Of a stretch of 64,000 nt of DNA, positions 48,199 to 57,048 are shown piece after piece. Source of the stretch: an uncultured Oscillospiraceae bacterium (GTDB lineage Bacteria > Bacillota > Clostridia > Oscillospirales > Oscillospiraceae); NCBI GenBank assembly GCA_947626345.1, contig CANQSF010000007.1:26199-90198 (forward strand), written 5' to 3'. Made by a program: the position numbers and the translations under genes. Within the stretch, counting starts at the first letter, position 1; each line of letters begins with the position of its first letter. Below the pieces are notes generated by a model that did not search any database, was not told the origin of the DNA, and saw nothing but the letters and a program-made list of their open reading frames with translations.

Positions 48199-49305
48199 TC
48201 ACATCCTGCCCTGGGCCCGCACCAGCGCGTATAGCTTCGGCGCCGCGTGGTCGAAAAAGCGCATATACGCCTGGCAGAAATAGTTCTCCCCGATGCCCTC
48301 CGGTCCCTGGCGGTCCCGGCGGCAGCCGCCCCGGCAGATCCCGCCATGGCGGCAGGCGGCGCATTTTTCCAGCCCCTGGCGGGACTGCTCCAGGAAGGGC
48401 AGCCGCTTTTGGTGCATCTCGTCGAAGCTGTCGGTGTTCACGTTCCCCAGCCGGTAGTCGTCCAGCGCATAGAAGTCACAGGGATACACGCTCCCATCCG
48501 CCTCCACCACCGTCTGCACCGAACACACCCCCGTCATGCCGCAGCTGGCGGGAGGATAGCCCTGCAGCATGCCGGCCAGGCACTCGAAGTAGTGGACGTA
48601 CACCGGCTCGCCCCCCATCCGGTCGGCGTACCACCGGTCGAACAGCCGGATCAGGAACTGGCCGTAGGCCTCTGGCGTCAGGGACCAGCTGCTGCCGCCC
48701 CGCTCCTCGAAGATGGGGTCCAGGCAGGGGATGTACTGCTGGTAGAGCAGGCCGTTTTTCTTGTAAAAGCTATAGACGCTGTCCACGCTCCGGGCCACCC
48801 GGCTGTTCACCACGGTCAGGATGTTGAAGGGCACGGCGGCTTTTTCCAGCAGCCGCGCCGCCCGCAGCACCCGGGAGAAGGTGCCCGCCCCGTTTACGTC
48901 CACCCGGTTCAGATCGTGGGTCTGCCGGTCCCCGTCCATGGACAGGCCCACCAGAAAATCGTTCTCCTTCAAAAACGCCGCCCACTGCTCGTCCAGGAGC
49001 AGGCCGTTGGTCTGGATGGAAAAGCGCACCCGCGCCCGGCCGGTATCATACTGGCGCACCAGGGCCACGAAATCCCGGAAGAAGTCCAGCCCCCGCAGGG
49101 TGGGCTCCCCGCCCTGGAAGCCGAACACGCACTCCTCCTCGGCGCTCTCCATGGCCCGCCGCACCAGGTTCTCCGCGGTGGCCATGGACATGGCCCCATA
49201 GCTGGCGGCGTCGCGCTTTTTCGTCTCGTCGGCGTAAAAGCAGTACTTGCACCGCATATTGCAGCTGCCCGACGCCGGCTTGATCAGGATGTTCATCTGG
49301 GGCAT
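48199..49305 (-). CDS. anaerobic sulfatase maturase (radical SAM/SPASM)
   Basis: Converts an active-site Cys or Ser of sulfatases to formylglycine without oxygen. Protein of 368 residues from the ATG at 49305 (AAAGGAG upstream). The radical SAM motif SCNMRCKYCFYADE (C-x3-C-x2-C) sits near residue 14-27; FGFQGGEPTLRG and SIQTNGLLLD follow. The C-terminal SPASM part has two further clusters (CGMTGVCSVQTVVEADGSVYPCDFYALD and CAACRHGGICRGGC ... YFCQAY). Its likely clients are the two Cys-type sulfatases at 53996 and 55503. Last gene of the tctC operon. Confidence 0.93.
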   Translation of the reverse strand: MPQMNILIKPASGSCNMRCKYCFYADETKKRDAASYGAMSMATAENLVRRAMESAEEECVFGFQGGEPTLRGLDFFRDFVALVRQYDTGRARVRFSIQTNGLLLDEQWAAFLKENDFLVGLSMDGDRQTHDLNRVDVNGAGTFSRVLRAARLLEKAAVPFNILTVVNSRVARSVDSVYSFYKKNGLLYQQYIPCLDPIFEERGGSSWSLTPEAYGQFLIRLFDRWYADRMGGEPVYVHYFECLAGMLQGYPPASCGMTGVCSVQTVVEADGSVYPCDFYALDDYRLGNVNTDSFDEMHQKRLPFLEQSRQGLEKCAACRHGGICRGGCRRDRQGPEGIGENYFCQAYMRFFDHAAPKLYALVRAQGRM

Positions 49306-49399
49306 GGCAGGGCTCCTTTCAGCAGCCGAACTTCTCCGCCATCCGGCGGAGAGGGCGGCCATTTGCATCGCTGTGGCGGCCGCCCTCTCCTGGCTGTAT

Positions 49400-50356
49400 T
49401 CAGATGGATCGTCGCTGCGGCTCTCCCGGGGCGGTTCGCTTCTCCTTCTCGGCCCGAAAGATCTCGATGAGATACTCCGCCGTCTCCAGCGACAGCTTGA
49501 TCATCTTCTCCTGCAGGATGCCGTCGCCGTCCTCGCCCACATGGGTCTCCAGGGTCATATCCCCCTGATAGTCGATCTCCGCCAGCGCCGCCATCACCTG
49601 ATACCAATCGATCGTGCCCATGAACGGCAGCAGGTGTTCATCCCGGCTGCAGCGGTAGTTATCGTTGATGTGCACGTTTTTCAGCCGCGGGCCGATGGCG
49701 CGCAGGGCGCGGGCCTGGTCGAACATCATCCCGTTGGCATGGCCCGTATCCCAGCATACGGCCACCTTCTCATCGTGATAGCTGTCCACCAGCTCGATGA
49801 GCTCGTCATAGTGCTGGCAGTATCGCACCGGCAGGGAGCCGTCCAGGCAGGGCATCATGTTTTCAAAGGCCGTTCCCACCCCGCCCTTCATGCCGAGCTC
49901 CACATACTGGTCATAATAGGCCCGGTTCAGATCAAAGCTGGCCTGTCTTTCAAAGTTCACCTCGGGGAAGGTTATCGGGTGGGCCGTGACGTACCGCACG
50001 CCCAGCATCCCGCAGGCCACGTACGCCCGCCGGACACATTCGTTGAAGTACTCCTCGTAGCCGGGCGTCCTGAACCCCGCATCGCAGGATCGGCTGACGC
50101 CCTTGATGAAGGGCAGGTGCGCCTGGGAGAAGCTGACGCCGAGGCGCGCGGCGGTCTCCGCGGCCTGGTCCACCTTTTGCTGCCAGTCGCTGCCGCGAAG
50201 AATAAAGTCCGGGTTGTCGGCGATCCCCCAGTTGAAGTTGAAGTCCAGGGTCCGAAAGCCTATCTCATAGAGCTTTTCGATCACCTCGCTGCTGTCCCGA
50301 TACATCTTCCGGCCAAAGGACTGGATATATATCCTCGTAAAAATGGAAGGTCTCAT
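49400..50356 (-). CDS. sugar phosphate isomerase/epimerase family protein (AP endonuclease 2-type TIM barrel)
   Basis: Protein of 318 residues from the ATG at 50356 (GGGAG nine bases upstream). Pattern fits the xylose isomerase-like TIM barrel: FRTLDFNFNWG, SFSQAHLPFI, VRYVTAHPITF, AVCWDTGHANGMMF (metal Asp-His), LKNVHINDNY (metal His) and GDMTLETHVGEDGDG (metal Glu). Family members isomerise or epimerise sugars, inositols or keto acids with a divalent metal. Sits between the TctA permease and anSME, so it may act on the desulfated product. Confidence 0.85.
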   Translation of the reverse strand: MRPSIFTRIYIQSFGRKMYRDSSEVIEKLYEIGFRTLDFNFNWGIADNPDFILRGSDWQQKVDQAAETAARLGVSFSQAHLPFIKGVSRSCDAGFRTPGYEEYFNECVRRAYVACGMLGVRYVTAHPITFPEVNFERQASFDLNRAYYDQYVELGMKGGVGTAFENMMPCLDGSLPVRYCQHYDELIELVDSYHDEKVAVCWDTGHANGMMFDQARALRAIGPRLKNVHINDNYRCSRDEHLLPFMGTIDWYQVMAALAEIDYQGDMTLETHVGEDGDGILQEKMIKLSLETAEYLIEIFRAEKEKRTAPGEPQRRSI

Positions 50357-50424
50357 GAAGCCCATCTCCCGTTTGTTTTTTCCTGTAAAGAGGCCGTTCG
50401 CGGCCCCTTCCGCCCCGGCGCGCC

Positions 50425-51918
50425 TTAAGGCTGCGCCTTGTCGGTCTGCCGCTCCTTCGCCGACCGGAGCACCGCTCTGACGATGGGGAAGAGCACGATC
50501 AGCACCAATATCGCCAGGATGACTTTCGAGCAGGTCGACTGCCAGAAGATCGATATATCTCCCGCGGAGAGATCCAAAGACCGCTTGTAGTTCTTTTCGA
50601 TCACCGGCCCCAGGATGAAGGCGATGCACATCGGCGCCAGCGGATAATCCAGCTTCTTAAACAGGAAGAACAGCACGCCCAGGCCCAGCGCCACCCACAG
50701 GTTGAGGAAATCCTTGTCGCCGGCATAGATGCCCAGGATGGTGAACAGCAGGATGATGGGGACCAGGATCGAGTTTTTCACCGTCACGACCTTGGCAAAG
50801 CCCGGGGTCAAAAGGCGGCCCAGGACATACAGGGCGATCACGGAGATGAAAAAGCCGTAATAGATGCCGTTGAGCAGCTCCTGGGAGGAGCTGAACAGGG
50901 CCGGCCCCACCTGCAGGCCAAACATCATGAAGGCGGCGCCGATCACCGCGGATGCGGTGCTGCCGGGGATACCCAGCGCCAGCAGCGGGATCAGGGCTCC
51001 GCCCACGCTGGCGTTGTTGGCCGCCTCCGGCGCCGCGATGCCCTCCGGCGAGCCCTTTCCGAACTCCTCCGGGTGCTTCGACGTCTTCTTGGTGAAGGTA
51101 TAGCTCATCCAGGCCGCCACGCCGCCGCCCAGCGCCGGGAAAACGCCGATCACCGTTCCCAGGATACTGCCGCAGGCGACCGGCTTCGCGATCCGCTTGT
51201 AATCCTTCAGCCCCATATGGGACTTCATATTGCCCGCGTCGCTGACATACCGGGTGCGCAGGCTGCTGCTGACCAGGTCCAGCATCTCGGGGATCGCGAA
51301 CACCGCGCAGATCATGGAGATCGTATAGATCCCGTCGTACAGGCCCGTCAGGCCATAGGTATAGCGGGGCGTGCCCGTAAAGATATCCGTCCCCACCGTG
51401 CTGAGCATCAGGCCGAACACGATGCCGATCATGCCCTTCAGGAAGTTATCGGTGGCCAGCATGATGACGGCAAAGCAGGCGATCATGCCCAGCATGAACA
51501 GATCCGGCGCGGAGAAGATGAGCGAGAACCGGCCGATCGGCTCCGTCAAAAACGCCAGCACCAGCGCGCCAAAAAGTCCGCCGATGGTGGAGGCCACCAG
51601 GGAATACCGCAGGGCCTGTCCCGCCTGCCCCCGCTTGGACATGGGGTGTCCGTCCAGGACCGTGGCAGAGGCGCCCGCCGTGCCGGGGATATTGAGGGTG
51701 ATGGCCGAGATGGACCCGCCGTATTCCGCCCCCTGATACACGCAAAGCAGCAGCAGGATGGCGGTGAGCGGCGAAAGCTTATAGGCAAAGGGCAGGACCA
51801 GCGCGATGGCCATGGTCGTTCCCATGCCCGGCAGCGCGCCGATCAGGAGGCCGAGGAAGCAGCCGAGAAAGCACAGCACCAAATTGAGCGGCTGTAAAAT
51901 TGAAGAGATTATTTCCAT
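50425..51918 (-). CDS. tctA: tripartite tricarboxylate transporter, large permease TctA
   Basis: Protein of 497 residues with about twelve helices. Signature segments are GLLIGALPGMGTTMAIALVLPF near the N-terminus, YQGAEYGGSISAITLNIPGTAGASATVLDGHPM, and GVFPALGGGVAAWMSY with AAPEAANNASVGGALIPLLALGIPGS. These are the diagnostic TctA repeats. Works with TctB and the binding protein TctC, using an ion gradient, to import organic anions. Starts ten bases after tctB. Confidence 0.95.
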   Translation of the reverse strand: MEIISSILQPLNLVLCFLGCFLGLLIGALPGMGTTMAIALVLPFAYKLSPLTAILLLLCVYQGAEYGGSISAITLNIPGTAGASATVLDGHPMSKRGQAGQALRYSLVASTIGGLFGALVLAFLTEPIGRFSLIFSAPDLFMLGMIACFAVIMLATDNFLKGMIGIVFGLMLSTVGTDIFTGTPRYTYGLTGLYDGIYTISMICAVFAIPEMLDLVSSSLRTRYVSDAGNMKSHMGLKDYKRIAKPVACGSILGTVIGVFPALGGGVAAWMSYTFTKKTSKHPEEFGKGSPEGIAAPEAANNASVGGALIPLLALGIPGSTASAVIGAAFMMFGLQVGPALFSSSQELLNGIYYGFFISVIALYVLGRLLTPGFAKVVTVKNSILVPIILLFTILGIYAGDKDFLNLWVALGLGVLFFLFKKLDYPLAPMCIAFILGPVIEKNYKRSLDLSAGDISIFWQSTCSKVILAILVLIVLFPIVRAVLRSAKERQTDKAQP

Positions 51919-51927
51919 CTTTTCCTC

Positions 51928-52383
51928 CTAGAGAGTCACCTTCATCACGAGCGCAAAGAGAACATAGATCACCGCCATGAGCACTGCCGTGAGCAATAGG
52001 TTGAAGCCTATGTTTTTTGCGGAAAAACGCCCATTCTCGTCTCTATAAGCAAACAAGAGGAAGAGGACGAAGATCGTCGCCCAAAGATAAAACATGCCCA
52101 CCAGGCGCCACAGGACAAAGAACGCCGCCATAGCCGCGATCGTTATCCCTATCATCGCCGGGCGGGGGATGTGGAATTTCTCCTCATCCCCCTTTTTGAT
52201 CAGGGCCAGCACGATGGCCAGCACGCACATACCGGCCAAGGCGATGCCTAGGATCTTCGGGAACGTATAGGCGCCCACAATGCTGTGGCTGCTCTTTTTC
52301 CCCGCAAAAGCTTCCTTCAGATAAAATACGTCTATCAGCAGCAACATGCTGGGCAAAAGCGCTTCCGCCGTTTTCTTCTTCAT
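51928..52383 (-). CDS. tctB: tripartite tricarboxylate transporter, small permease TctB
   Basis: Protein of 151 residues with four helices, the family pattern (YTFPKILGIALAGMCVLAIVLALI, then PAMIGITIAAMAAFFVLWRLVG and two more). The ATG at 52383 follows AAAAAGGAGG; an in-frame ATG nine codons earlier lacks a site. Poorly conserved family, so the call leans on its position between tctC and tctA. Confidence 0.9.
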   Translation of the reverse strand: MKKKTAEALLPSMLLLIDVFYLKEAFAGKKSSHSIVGAYTFPKILGIALAGMCVLAIVLALIKKGDEEKFHIPRPAMIGITIAAMAAFFVLWRLVGMFYLWATIFVLFLLFAYRDENGRFSAKNIGFNLLLTAVLMAVIYVLFALVMKVTL

Positions 52384-52438
52384 GGATCGCCCCTCCTTTT
52401 TCCTAGGCATGCCCCGACCATGGATCCGTTATCAGTTC

Positions 52439-53566
52439 TCAGCTGGACAGCTCGTCGATCAGTCCGGTGCTCACCAGCAATTCATCATAGTAATCATACG
52501 CGTTTTTGACGGTCTGTGCAAATTCCTCGCCGCCATAGCAGGTGCCGTCCACCCAGGAGTCCGCCGCTTTCAGCTGCTCGATGACGCTCTCGTCCGCCAG
52601 GATCTTATCGATGGCGGCGTTCAGCTTCGCGACCACGTCCGGATCGGCGCCGGCCTTGATGCACAGGCCCTGGAACGGGATGCCCCTGGCCTCATAGCCG
52701 AGCTCCTCAAGGGTGGGATAGTCGGGATAATCGGGGTTCTTGAAGTTGGTGGTGTAGCAGATGATCTTGAACTCGCCGGTGTAGAAGTGGGCGGAGAACT
52801 CAGAGAAGCCCAGGACCAGGCCTTCCACGTGACCGCCCAGCAGGGCAGCGTTCATCTCGGCGGCTCCGTCATAGACGACGCAGGAATAGTCCAGCCCCGT
52901 CTCCAGCTTGAGGTGCTCCAGGGCGAAGGTGTGCACCGAGGACAGGCCCGGGACCGCGAAGCGGAAGGTGCCCGGATTCTCCTCCACGTAGGCATACCAC
53001 TCCTCGAAGGTGTCATAGGGGGCGTCCGCCGGGACGACCAGGCACTGGGGCTGCTCAAAGATGCAGTGGATCATCTCAAAGTCGTCCATCGTATACCGGC
53101 AAGAGGAGTTGGTCAGCGGGGTGATCGTGAGATAGGGCACCGCCAGGATCGCGATCTTAGTAGCGTCCGGCTCCGCGTCGAACACCGGGTTCAGCTCGTT
53201 CATGCCGCCGGCGCCGGGCAGGTTCTCATACAGGCAGGTGCAGTTCAGCTCCTTCGCCAGCGCGTCGCCCAGGATACGGCCGATGGTGTCCGCCGCGCTG
53301 CCGGGCCCCTGCATATACCAGGTGATGGGGCCGTCCGGATAGTTCTGCGCCGCCTCGGAGATCTCGGGCTCAGCCTCAGCTTCCGGCTCCGCCTCGGGCT
53401 CCTCGGCCTCGGGCTCCGCTTCCGGTTCGGCTTCCGGCTCCGTCTCGGGCTGGGTCTCGGGAGCGGTGTCCTCCTTCTGCTCCGCAGAGGAGCCGCCGCA
53501 GGCGGCCAGGGAAAACACCATGCACAGCGCCAGCAGCAGGGACAGCAGTTTCGTCATTTTGCGCAT
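52439..53566 (-). CDS. tctC: tripartite tricarboxylate transporter, substrate-binding lipoprotein TctC
   Basis: Protein of 375 residues from the ATG at 53566 (AAAGGAGA upstream). Lipoprotein signal with lipobox SLAACG (Cys near residue 23), then an extreme low-complexity linker of Glu, Pro and Ala (about residues 30-68), then a Bug-type binding domain starting YPDGPITWYMQGPGSAADTIGR. Bug proteins hold carboxylates through water bridges to the first two loops; the ligand here is not predictable. First gene of the five-gene operon tctC-tctB-tctA-isomerase-anSME. Confidence 0.93.
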   Translation of the reverse strand: MRKMTKLLSLLLALCMVFSLAACGGSSAEQKEDTAPETQPETEPEAEPEAEPEAEEPEAEPEAEAEPEISEAAQNYPDGPITWYMQGPGSAADTIGRILGDALAKELNCTCLYENLPGAGGMNELNPVFDAEPDATKIAILAVPYLTITPLTNSSCRYTMDDFEMIHCIFEQPQCLVVPADAPYDTFEEWYAYVEENPGTFRFAVPGLSSVHTFALEHLKLETGLDYSCVVYDGAAEMNAALLGGHVEGLVLGFSEFSAHFYTGEFKIICYTTNFKNPDYPDYPTLEELGYEARGIPFQGLCIKAGADPDVVAKLNAAIDKILADESVIEQLKAADSWVDGTCYGGEEFAQTVKNAYDYYDELLVSTGLIDELSS

Positions 53567-53738
53567 TTTCAAGTTCTCCTTTCGATCTTTTGGTCTTTTT
53601 TTGATTGGTTTGCCCGGGATAACATAGTGCCAGAGGATGATTTGAGCGCCCTTCGGCACGCCGCTTATGAAATATGTATGTCCGCCTCTCCGCCGTCAAA
53701 GGCAGCTCACTTTCAAAAAGTTTCTTTCCTTTTGTTGA

Positions 53739-53768
53739 ATGGTATCACATTTTCTACAAACGTGTCAA
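53739..53768 (-). promoter_or_regulatory. promoter of the tctC operon
   Basis: On the minus strand TTGACA (53763-53768), 18 bases, TACCAT (53739-53744), with a leader of about 165 bases. Confidence 0.6.
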
Positions 53769-53831
53769 TCTTCAAAACGTAAATTTTGTGACATAGAAAT
53801 TGTGTATGTTTTACAAACCAAATATTCTATA

Positions 53832-53860
53832 TTGCATTTTCCTGCACGAATTGTTATAAT
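53832..53860 (+). promoter_or_regulatory. promoter of the sulfatase operon
   Basis: TTGCAT (53832-53837), 17 bases, TATAAT (53855-53860), about 130 bases upstream of the first sulfatase. Confidence 0.7.
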
Positions 53861-53995
53861 ACGTTACGATTTGAGCGTCTTTTAAAACCCCACCTCAGAA
53901 AAAGCAAACAATAATGTAAAATATCTTATCATAACATTTCTTTATCGGAGAACGCCGCTTCTCCGGTAATCAGGTGTTTGATAGGAGGTCTGATC

Positions 53996-55453
53996 ATGCA
54001 GCCACCCAACATCATCTGGTTCTGCACGGACCAGCAGCGCTACGACACCATCGCCGCGCTGGGCAACCCCTACATCCGCACGCCAAACCTGGACCGGCTG
54101 GTCCGCCAGGGCGTGGCGTTCACCCGCGCCTACTGTCAGAATCCCATCTGCTCCCCCAGCCGGGGCAGCTTTCTGACCGGGCGCTATCCCCGGACGACCC
54201 GCTCCTCCATCAACGGCAACGACCACTTCTCCAAGGACGAGGTGCTGGTGACGAAAATGCTGGCTGACGGGGGCTACACCTGCGGCCTGATCGGCAAGCT
54301 GCACCTCACCTCCCACTACCACCGGGAGGAGGAGCGGGTGGACGACGGCTATACCTATTGGCAGTACAGCCCCCAGCCCTGCGACGACTGGGCCCCGGGG
54401 ATCAACAGGTACATGGACTGGCTGAAGGAAAAGGGCGTGGATTGGCACAAGGAATACGCCATGCCCTGCCAGTGGCCGCCCAGGAATGGATACATGCTCC
54501 CGGAGCGCATCCGCGGCCTGCGGGAGGAGGACCACCAGACCACCTGGTGCGTGGACAAGGCCATCGAGTTCATGTCCGGCCGGACGGACGAGACGCCCTT
54601 CTGCCTGAGCGTGAACCCCTTCGACCCCCATCCCCCCTTCGATCCGCCCGACGCGTACAAGGAAAAGCTGCGCATCCAGGACATGCCCCTGCCCCTGTGG
54701 AAGGAGGGTGAGCTGGACAACAAGCCCTTCGCCCACAAGGACTGCTACCTCCACGGCAACCAGAAAGGGATGGTGCGGGACACCGTGTCCATGACCGACG
54801 ACGAGAAGCGGGAGGTCACCCGTGACTACTATGCCCAGATCGAGCTGATCGATCACCAGCTGGGCAGGCTGCTGGATTACCTGGACGAGAGCGGTCTGCG
54901 CAAGAACACCGTGGTGGTGTTCATGAGCGACCACGGGGAGATGCTGGGCGACCACGGCCTGTACTGGAAGGGCGGCTTTTTCTACGAGGGGCTGATCCAC
55001 GTGCCGCTGATCGTCTCCTGGCCCGGCGTGATCCGGGAGGACCTGCGCTCCGACGCGCTGGTGGAGCTGGTGGACGTGGCCCCCACGCTGCTGGAGCTGG
55101 CCGGCCTGCCCGTGCCCGGCTTCATCCAGGGAAAGAGCCTGCTGCCCATCCTCACCGGCCAGTGCCCGCCGGATAAGCACAAGGACGCGGTGTACACGGA
55201 GTTTTACTTCACCACCATGCTCATGCACCGGATCTACGCCACCATGTATTTCGACGGCCGGTATAAGATCGCCGTCCACCACGGCGAGCAGATCTGCGAG
55301 CTGTACGATCTGAAGCAGGACCCCCACGAGTTCGAGAACCTGTGGAACGACCCCCGCTATGCCACGCTCCAGAACGAGATGGTCCGCCGCTGCTTCGATC
55401 ACGCGGTGCTGTGCAACATCGACAACATCCTGGGCCGCAGCTTCAACTATTGA
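53996..55453 (+). CDS. Cys-type sulfatase, cytoplasmic
   Basis: Type I sulfatase of 485 residues. PNIIWFCTDQQRYDTIAALGN holds the first calcium ligands. ICSPSRGSFLTGRYPRT carries the C-x-P-S-R site; Cys52 should become formylglycine through the anaerobic maturase. FMSDHGEMLGDHG is the C-terminal metal motif. There is no signal peptide, so the enzyme should act on imported sulfate esters. The ATG at 53996 follows TAGGAGG; six upstream codons in frame are not favoured. First of three genes divergent from the TctC operon. Substrate cannot be predicted. Confidence 0.93.
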   Translation: MQPPNIIWFCTDQQRYDTIAALGNPYIRTPNLDRLVRQGVAFTRAYCQNPICSPSRGSFLTGRYPRTTRSSINGNDHFSKDEVLVTKMLADGGYTCGLIGKLHLTSHYHREEERVDDGYTYWQYSPQPCDDWAPGINRYMDWLKEKGVDWHKEYAMPCQWPPRNGYMLPERIRGLREEDHQTTWCVDKAIEFMSGRTDETPFCLSVNPFDPHPPFDPPDAYKEKLRIQDMPLPLWKEGELDNKPFAHKDCYLHGNQKGMVRDTVSMTDDEKREVTRDYYAQIELIDHQLGRLLDYLDESGLRKNTVVVFMSDHGEMLGDHGLYWKGGFFYEGLIHVPLIVSWPGVIREDLRSDALVELVDVAPTLLELAGLPVPGFIQGKSLLPILTGQCPPDKHKDAVYTEFYFTTMLMHRIYATMYFDGRYKIAVHHGEQICELYDLKQDPHEFENLWNDPRYATLQNEMVRRCFDHAVLCNIDNILGRSFNY

Positions 55454-55502
55454 CCGCCCGCCCCCGCTTGGGGCGCACGGCCCCTGAAAGGAAGGATCAT
55501 CC

Positions 55503-57023
55503 ATGAACAAATACAGCAACACCCGGCCCAACGTCCTGCTGGTGGTGACCGATCAGCAGCGCTTCGACACACTGGGCTGTTATGGCAATCCCCACGTGGA
55601 CACGCCCAATCTGGACCGCTTCGCCGCCCAGGGCGTGCTCTTCCGGCGGGCCTACTGCCAGTCCCCGGTGTGCACCCCCAGCCGGGCCTCGTTCCTCACC
55701 GGCCGCTATCCCCGCACCACCCGCTGCCGGGCCAACGGCCAGTCCATGCCCCCCTATGAGCGGCTGGTGTCCCGGGTATTGGCCGACCACGGCTATTACT
55801 GCGCCCTGGCGGGCAAGCTCCATCTGGCCCCCTGCGGGCCGTCGGTGTGCCCCATCCGAGAGGCCCGCATCGACGACGGCTTCACCGAGTTCCACTGGGC
55901 CCATAACCCCTCCGGCATCGGCAACGCCGGTCTGCCCGAGTCCGGCGGCACCTATTGGAGCGGCAACGAGTACGCCCACTGGCTGTTCAAGCAGGGCCAG
56001 GAGTACCGCTACCCGGACTACGACAAGATGGGCTACGTGAAGACCGGCATGGACGAGCCGTACCACTTCACCAAGTGGTGCGTGGACCAGGCCATCGACG
56101 CCATCGAGTACTTCGCCGAGGAGCGCCGGCGCATGCCGGAGGTGAACACCTCCTGGTTCTACAACATCAACATCTTCGACCCCCACCACGCCTTCGATCC
56201 CCCCAGGCGGCTGCTGGAAAAATACCTGGCCAAGGCGGACGAGCTGCCCCTGCCCAGGTACATCGACGGCGAGTGGGCCAAAAAGACCGTCTTCCAGGCC
56301 CAGGACCACGTCAGCGCCTACAACAACCCCAACCCCCACCACTTTAGCTTCGCCGAGATGAGCGACGACGAGCACCGGCTGCTGAAAGCCGCCTATTACG
56401 CCATGGTGGAGCTGATCGACATCCAGTTCGGCCGGCTCATGCAGGCGCTGGAAAACAGCGGCCAGGCGGAGAACACCATCGTCATCTTCACCTCCGACCA
56501 CGGGGAGATGCTGGGCGACCACGGGATCTACCTGAAGGGGCCCTACTTCTACGAGGGCATGAGCCACGTGCCCCTGATCATGTCCTGGAAGGGCCACTTC
56601 ATGCAGGGCGCGGTGCTGGACACCCTGACGGAGCTGACGGACCTGGTGCCCACCATCGAGGAGTTCTGCCTGGGCCAGATCGAGCCCGGCGTCCAGGGCC
56701 GGTCCCTGGCGGACGTGCTCACCGGGGACAAGGACCCGGACACCCACCGGGACAGCGTCTACTGCGAGTACTACGAGGCCATGCCCTGGCACACCGACCC
56801 CATGGCCTTTGGCACCATGGTCTACGACGGGCGCTATAAGCTGTCCCGCTACCACACCTCCAAAGAGGGAGAGCTGTACGACCTGGAGAAGGACCCGGAC
56901 GAATTCAACAACCTCTGGGACGACCCGGCCTATCTGCCGGTGAAGGTCCGGATGCTGGAGCTGCTGACGGACCGCATGGCCGACACGGTGGATCCTCTGC
57001 CGCTGGCCACGGACAAATGGTGA
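55503..57023 (+). CDS. second Cys-type sulfatase, cytoplasmic
   Basis: Protein of 506 residues, related to the preceding one but clearly diverged. PNVLLVVTDQQRFDTLGCYGN, then VCTPSRASFLTGRYPRTTR with the modifiable Cys57, and FTSDHGEMLGDHG. It has a longer insertion around residues 130-200 (HWAHNPSGIGNAGLPESGG and following), which suggests a different substrate or regiospecificity. No signal peptide. GAAAGGAAGG precedes the ATG, 49 bases after the first sulfatase. Confidence 0.93.
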   Translation: MNKYSNTRPNVLLVVTDQQRFDTLGCYGNPHVDTPNLDRFAAQGVLFRRAYCQSPVCTPSRASFLTGRYPRTTRCRANGQSMPPYERLVSRVLADHGYYCALAGKLHLAPCGPSVCPIREARIDDGFTEFHWAHNPSGIGNAGLPESGGTYWSGNEYAHWLFKQGQEYRYPDYDKMGYVKTGMDEPYHFTKWCVDQAIDAIEYFAEERRRMPEVNTSWFYNINIFDPHHAFDPPRRLLEKYLAKADELPLPRYIDGEWAKKTVFQAQDHVSAYNNPNPHHFSFAEMSDDEHRLLKAAYYAMVELIDIQFGRLMQALENSGQAENTIVIFTSDHGEMLGDHGIYLKGPYFYEGMSHVPLIMSWKGHFMQGAVLDTLTELTDLVPTIEEFCLGQIEPGVQGRSLADVLTGDKDPDTHRDSVYCEYYEAMPWHTDPMAFGTMVYDGRYKLSRYHTSKEGELYDLEKDPDEFNNLWDDPAYLPVKVRMLELLTDRMADTVDPLPLATDKW

Positions 57024-57048
57024 CGCCTCAGGCGGAAAGGAGACAGAC

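Larger units (their letters stand above)
53567..53995. other. 429-base divergent control region of the organosulfate locus
   Basis: Strongly AT-rich against its GC-rich surroundings. It holds a promoter in each direction (53739-53768 minus, 53832-53860 plus), leaders of about 110-170 bases, and several A/T tracts. No gene is evident. A small hairpin AGAACGCC.../GGCGTTCT-like pairing near 53948-53968 (GGAGAA...TTCTCC) precedes the sulfatase ribosome binding site. Confidence 0.6.
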